This document shows positions 5,106 to 7,563 of a stretch of DNA of 7,563 nucleotides, one piece after another. Source of the DNA: Rhodothermales bacterium (GTDB lineage Bacteria; Bacteroidota; Rhodothermia; Rhodothermales; UBA10348); NCBI GenBank assembly GCA_013003255.1, contig JABDJZ010000417.1:1-7563 (forward strand), given 5' to 3'. The position numbers were made by a program, and so were the translations under genes. The notes under the pieces were generated by a model. The model had not been told where the DNA came from, ran no database searches, and was given only the letters and a program-made list of their open reading frames with translations. Every line of letters begins with the position of its first letter. Within the stretch, counting starts at the first letter, position 1.

Positions 5106-6458
5106 ATGTTTGACAGCCTAAGCGATAAGCTGGAAGGTGCGCTAAAGAGTCTTAGCGGCCAGGGGAAGATAAATGAACTGAACGTCGCGCAGAGCATGCG
5201 CGAGATCCGTCGCGCGCTTCTGGACGCGGACGTCAACTTTCAGGTAGCCCGCAGCTTCACGGAACGCGTCCGTGAGAAGGCCCTGGGCGAGGAAGTGCTC
5301 AACTCGGTTTCGCCGGGTCAGCAGATGGTCAAGATCGTCTATGACGAGCTGGTCCATTTCCTGGGAGAAGAGCATGTAGGCATTGAACTGGCACCCACTC
5401 CGCCGACCGTGATTCTGGTGGCGGGCCTCCAGGGTTCGGGTAAGACCACGTTCTGCGGCAAGCTGGCTCAGCATTACAAGAGCAAGGGACGCGCCCCAAT
5501 GTTGGCCGCCGCCGATGTGTATCGCCCGGCCGCCGTGAAGCAACTTTCGGTTCTGGCCGAGCAGGTAGGCGTGCCCGTCTTCTCCATCATGGACGGAGAG
5601 ACGCCGGTCAATGACGCCGTGCGGGTGGCGCGCGAAGGACTGGTGGCCGCGCGGAAGCAGGCCCGGGACATCCTCATCGTGGATACGGCCGGACGACTCG
5701 CCGTCGATGACGAGATGATGCGTGAGGTGTCCAACATCAAGGATGCCGTCAAGCCGCACGAGATTCTCTTCGTCGTGGACTCGATGACGGGTCAGGACGC
5801 GGTCAACACAGCCGTGGCGTTCAACGAGCGCCTTGATTTCGACGGCGTGGTGCTGACCAAGCTGGATGGTGACACCCGCGGTGGTGCGGCGCTGTCCATC
5901 CGGACGGTGGTTGAGAAGCCCATCAAGTTTGCCTCCACAGGTGAGAAGCTGGACGCGCTGACGCCGTTCTTCCCGGACCGGATGGCGCAGCGAATTCTGG
6001 GCATGGGCGACGTGGTGTCGTTTGTCGAGAAGGCGCAGGAGCAGTTTGACGAGAAGCAGGCCGAGAAACTCCGCGCGAAAATGCGCTCGGAGAAGTTTGA
6101 TCTGGAAGACTTTCTGGATCAGCTCGACAAGATCAAGAAGATGGGGTCCCTCAAGGATCTGGTCGGCATGATCCCGGGCATCGGCAAGCAGGTTGACCAG
6201 ATGGACGTGGACGATGACGCCTTCAAGCACATTGAGGCCATCATCCAGTCCATGACGGTCGAAGAGCGAAGGAATCCGGAGTTGATCAACGGCACCCGCC
6301 GCAAGCGGATAGCCAAGGGCGCGGGCATGGAGGTCCGTGACGTGAATCAGCTCCTGAAGCAGTTCCGCGACATGCGGAAGATGATGAAGACCATGACCAA
6401 GCTCATGGGCAAAGGTCGCTCCATCGACCTCGGGGCGCTGATGGGGCGCCAAAACTGA
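5106..6458 (+). CDS. ffh: Signal recognition particle GTPase Ffh (SRP54)
   Basis: Ffh binds signal peptides and SRP RNA and delivers nascent membrane proteins to the FtsY receptor. The 450-residue protein is full length. The N domain is a helical bundle (1-95, starting MFDSLSDKLEGALKSLSG). The G domain (about 100-295) has the P-loop GLQGSGKTT (107-115), insertion-box DVYRPAA (137-143), DTAGR (193-197) and TKLDGDTRGG (251-260). The Met-rich M domain (about 300-450) includes the SRP-RNA-binding TRRKRIAKGAG (397-407) and methionine-rich helices ending near 434. All key residues are present, so it should be active. The ATG at 5106 gives the canonical N-terminus; no Shine-Dalgarno is seen. It leads an operon with rpsP 25 bases downstream, and lies divergent from the cyclo-ligase gene. 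The SRP RNA gene is not in this window. Confidence 0.98.
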   Translation: MFDSLSDKLEGALKSLSGQGKINELNVAQSMREIRRALLDADVNFQVARSFTERVREKALGEEVLNSVSPGQQMVKIVYDELVHFLGEEHVGIELAPTPPTVILVAGLQGSGKTTFCGKLAQHYKSKGRAPMLAAADVYRPAAVKQLSVLAEQVGVPVFSIMDGETPVNDAVRVAREGLVAARKQARDILIVDTAGRLAVDDEMMREVSNIKDAVKPHEILFVVDSMTGQDAVNTAVAFNERLDFDGVVLTKLDGDTRGGAALSIRTVVEKPIKFASTGEKLDALTPFFPDRMAQRILGMGDVVSFVEKAQEQFDEKQAEKLRAKMRSEKFDLEDFLDQLDKIKKMGSLKDLVGMIPGIGKQVDQMDVDDDAFKHIEAIIQSMTVEERRNPELINGTRRKRIAKGAGMEVRDVNQLLKQFRDMRKMMKTMTKLMGKGRSIDLGALMGRQN

Positions 6459-6473
6459 CGAGACAAATCAAGC

Positions 6474-6480
6474 AAGGAAG
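6474..6480 (+). promoter_or_regulatory. Shine-Dalgarno-like site of rpsP
   Basis: AAGGAAG ends 3 bases before the GTG start at 6484, or 5 bases if only AAGGA pairs. It is the clearest purine-rich ribosome binding site in the window, where most other starts lack one, and it supports the GTG as start. Confidence 0.5.
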
Positions 6481-6483
6481 AAC

Positions 6484-7167
6484 GTGGTAAAGCTCCGTTT
6501 ACGCAGAATGGGTCGCAAAAAGCGGCCTCTCTACGCCGTCGTCGCGGCGGACTCCCGCAGTCCGCGTGATGGTCGGTACATCGAGGATCTTGGACGCTAT
6601 GAGCCTCTCCAGGAACCCGCCATGGTGGACCTCAAGCAGGATCGCATCCTTTACTGGCTGCAGCAGGGAGCCCAACCGTCTGACACGGTTCGCTCCCTCC
6701 TGAGCCGCGAGGGCCTGATGCTGGCGCTTCACATGACCCGCAAGGGTGCCGAGGAAGAGGCCATCGCTCAGGCGGTTGCCGAGCACCGCGAGCGCCTGGC
6801 AGCCAAGTGGGCCGCCCGCACCAAGACCACCGCCAAGGATCGGAAGCAGGCCATGCTTGCGGCCGAGGACAAGGTGGCCAGCGAACGTGCGGCAGAGCTT
6901 GCCAAGCTGCGTGCCGACGCAGAAGCCAAGGCCCGCGAAGCAGCTGAAGCTGCGCAGAAGGAGGCCGCTGAGGAGCGGGCTCGTGCAGCCGAGGAAGCCA
7001 AGCGTGCGCAGGAGGAGGCCAACGAGGCCACCGCCGGAGAGGTGAAGAAGGCACAGAAGGAGGCGAACGCCGCCACCGCTGCAGCTGACGACGCCGCCGC
7101 CGCTGAAGCTGAGGCCCCGGCCAAAGCTGAAGCACCTGCCGCCGACGCCGCTACCGATAAGGCCTAG
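6484..7167 (+). CDS. rpsP: 30S ribosomal protein S16 with long charged C-terminal extension
   Basis: S16 binds 16S rRNA early in 30S assembly. Residues 1-85 are a normal S16 core: MVKLRLRRMGRKKRPLYAVV, then ADSRSPRDGRYIEDLGRYEP, and a later helix around SDTVRSLLSREG (66-77). The usual protein has about 80-90 residues; this one has 227. The extra 140 residues are rich in Ala, Glu and Lys. A basic stretch comes first (about 102-125), then a long predicted helical or coiled-coil segment (about 125-195), then a disordered Ala/Pro/Glu/Asp end (about 196-227). Shorter charged S16 tails are known in Bacteroidota, so the tail is probably real and not a frame error; the frame stays open with coding-like composition to the stop. 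The start is GTG, preceded by AAGGAAG. The gene sits between ffh and rimM, 9 bases before the latter. Confidence 0.96.
   Translation: MVKLRLRRMGRKKRPLYAVVAADSRSPRDGRYIEDLGRYEPLQEPAMVDLKQDRILYWLQQGAQPSDTVRSLLSREGLMLALHMTRKGAEEEAIAQAVAEHRERLAAKWAARTKTTAKDRKQAMLAAEDKVASERAAELAKLRADAEAKAREAAEAAQKEAAEERARAAEEAKRAQEEANEATAGEVKKAQKEANAATAAADDAAAAEAEAPAKAEAPAADAATDKA
7006..7080 (+). repeat. Imperfect tandem decapeptide repeat in the S16 tail
   Basis: Residues 175-184 (AQEEANEATA) and 190-199 (AQKEANAATA) differ at only two positions and start 15 residues apart. They are encoded at 7006-7035 and 7051-7080. The pattern suggests that the tail grew by small internal duplications, although low-complexity Ala/Glu sequence makes some similarity likely by chance. 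Confidence 0.5.
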
Positions 7168-7176
7168 CCTGTTTCC

Positions 7177-7563
7177 GTGGCTCCGACTGACCATACCGGC
7201 TATCGCATCGTGGGGACAATTACACGTCCGCACGGGGTCAAGGGCACTGTCAAGATGCGCCCTGAGACCGATGATCCGGCACGTCTGGACGGAATCGCCC
7301 AGCTCTACCTCGGAGATTCGGAGGACCGGTTGACGGCGCGCTCGATAGAGGGCGTCGGATTCCAGCCTTTCAAGTCCGGTATAGCGGTCCTGTTGGACCT
7401 CGAGGGTGTCGCCGATCGGGAAGCCGCCGAAGCACTCTCCGGCCATACGGTCTGGGCCAGCGAGGCTGATCTTCCGCCTCTGGCGGAAGGCGAGGTTTTC
7501 CTGAGTGACCTGGTGGGTCTCGCCGTAATGGCAGAGGAGCGCAAGGTCGGCGAGGTGGTGGAC
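7177..7563 (+). CDS. rimM: Ribosome maturation factor RimM, C-terminus cut by window edge
   Basis: RimM binds S19 in the 30S head and helps 16S rRNA maturation. From a GTG at 7177 the frame runs to the right edge with 129 residues; full proteins have about 165-180. The N-terminal RimM beta-barrel spans about 9-93: YRIVGTITRPHGVKGTVKMR (9-28), TDDPARL (31-37), and EAAEALSGHTVWASEADLPP (82-101). The PRC-barrel domain begins at GEVFLSDLVGLAV (105-117). GTG 7177 places the family's GxIxxPHGVKG about 12 residues in, as is usual, so it is preferred over the internal GTG at 7210. No ribosome binding site is visible. It starts 9 bases after the rpsP stop, so close coupling with S16 is likely; trmD and rplS would be the expected next genes. 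Confidence 0.95.
   Translation, partial: MAPTDHTGYRIVGTITRPHGVKGTVKMRPETDDPARLDGIAQLYLGDSEDRLTARSIEGVGFQPFKSGIAVLLDLEGVADREAAEALSGHTVWASEADLPPLAEGEVFLSDLVGLAVMAEERKVGEVVD

Noticed and set aside
5142..6452. A 436-residue open frame on the minus strand opposite ffh
   Set aside because: It is an antisense shadow of ffh: the ffh frame contains all SRP54 motifs, while the opposite frame has a His/Leu/Arg-rich product with no recognisable domain.
6499..7446. A 315-residue minus-strand open frame opposite rpsP and rimM
   Set aside because: Its Gly/Leu/Ser-rich content mirrors the repetitive Ala/Glu codons of the S16 tail, and it spans two clearly coding plus-strand genes.

Overview
The window looks like chromosomal housekeeping DNA from a GC-rich (about 60% by eye) member of the Bacteroidota in the broad sense, most likely a Rhodothermales-type marine lineage. 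The grounds are: a large XRE-type regulator of a kind I associate with Bacteroidota; weak or absent Shine-Dalgarno sequences before most genes; a TTG-N20-TAnnTTTG-like promoter before ffh; an adenylate kinase with a short cysteine-free LID; and an S16 protein with a long Ala/Glu/Lys tail. The taxonomic call is inference.

Layout, left to right. (1) A minus-strand XRE-family regulator runs off the left edge. (2) A 183-base divergent spacer carries a cluster of GCGAAAA-type half-sites close to the regulator's start, and a small hairpin just before the next gene. (3) A plus-strand pair: adk (adenylate kinase) and a stand-alone M16-family peptidase-like protein without the zinc-binding HxxEH motif. 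(4) A minus-strand run read from right to left: 5-formyltetrahydrofolate cyclo-ligase, a two-TM protein with a C-terminal PspC domain, and a 63-residue PspC protein. The last of these meets the M16 gene tail to tail with overlapping stop codons. (5) A 180-base divergent spacer holds a likely ffh promoter and two short perfect inverted repeats in the ffh leader. (6) A plus-strand translation and secretion operon: ffh (SRP GTPase), rpsP (S16, with a 140-residue extension) and rimM (16S maturation factor, cut by the right edge). In many bacteria this order continues with trmD and rplS.

How the genes fit together: ffh-rpsP-rimM couples ribosome small-subunit assembly with co-translational membrane targeting. 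adk balances adenine nucleotides, and the cyclo-ligase recycles a folate storage form. The two PspC proteins are probable inner-membrane envelope proteins and may act as a pair. The left-hand regulator resembles fatty-acyl-CoA/acetate-type regulators (RamB/ScfR-like); its targets cannot be read from this window except for a probable autoregulatory site.

I find no mobile element, CRISPR array, tRNA, rRNA, 6S RNA or SRP RNA. Nothing here amounts to a clearly new system. The items most worth checking are the operator cluster, the orphan M16 half-protein, the PspC pair and the S16 tail.
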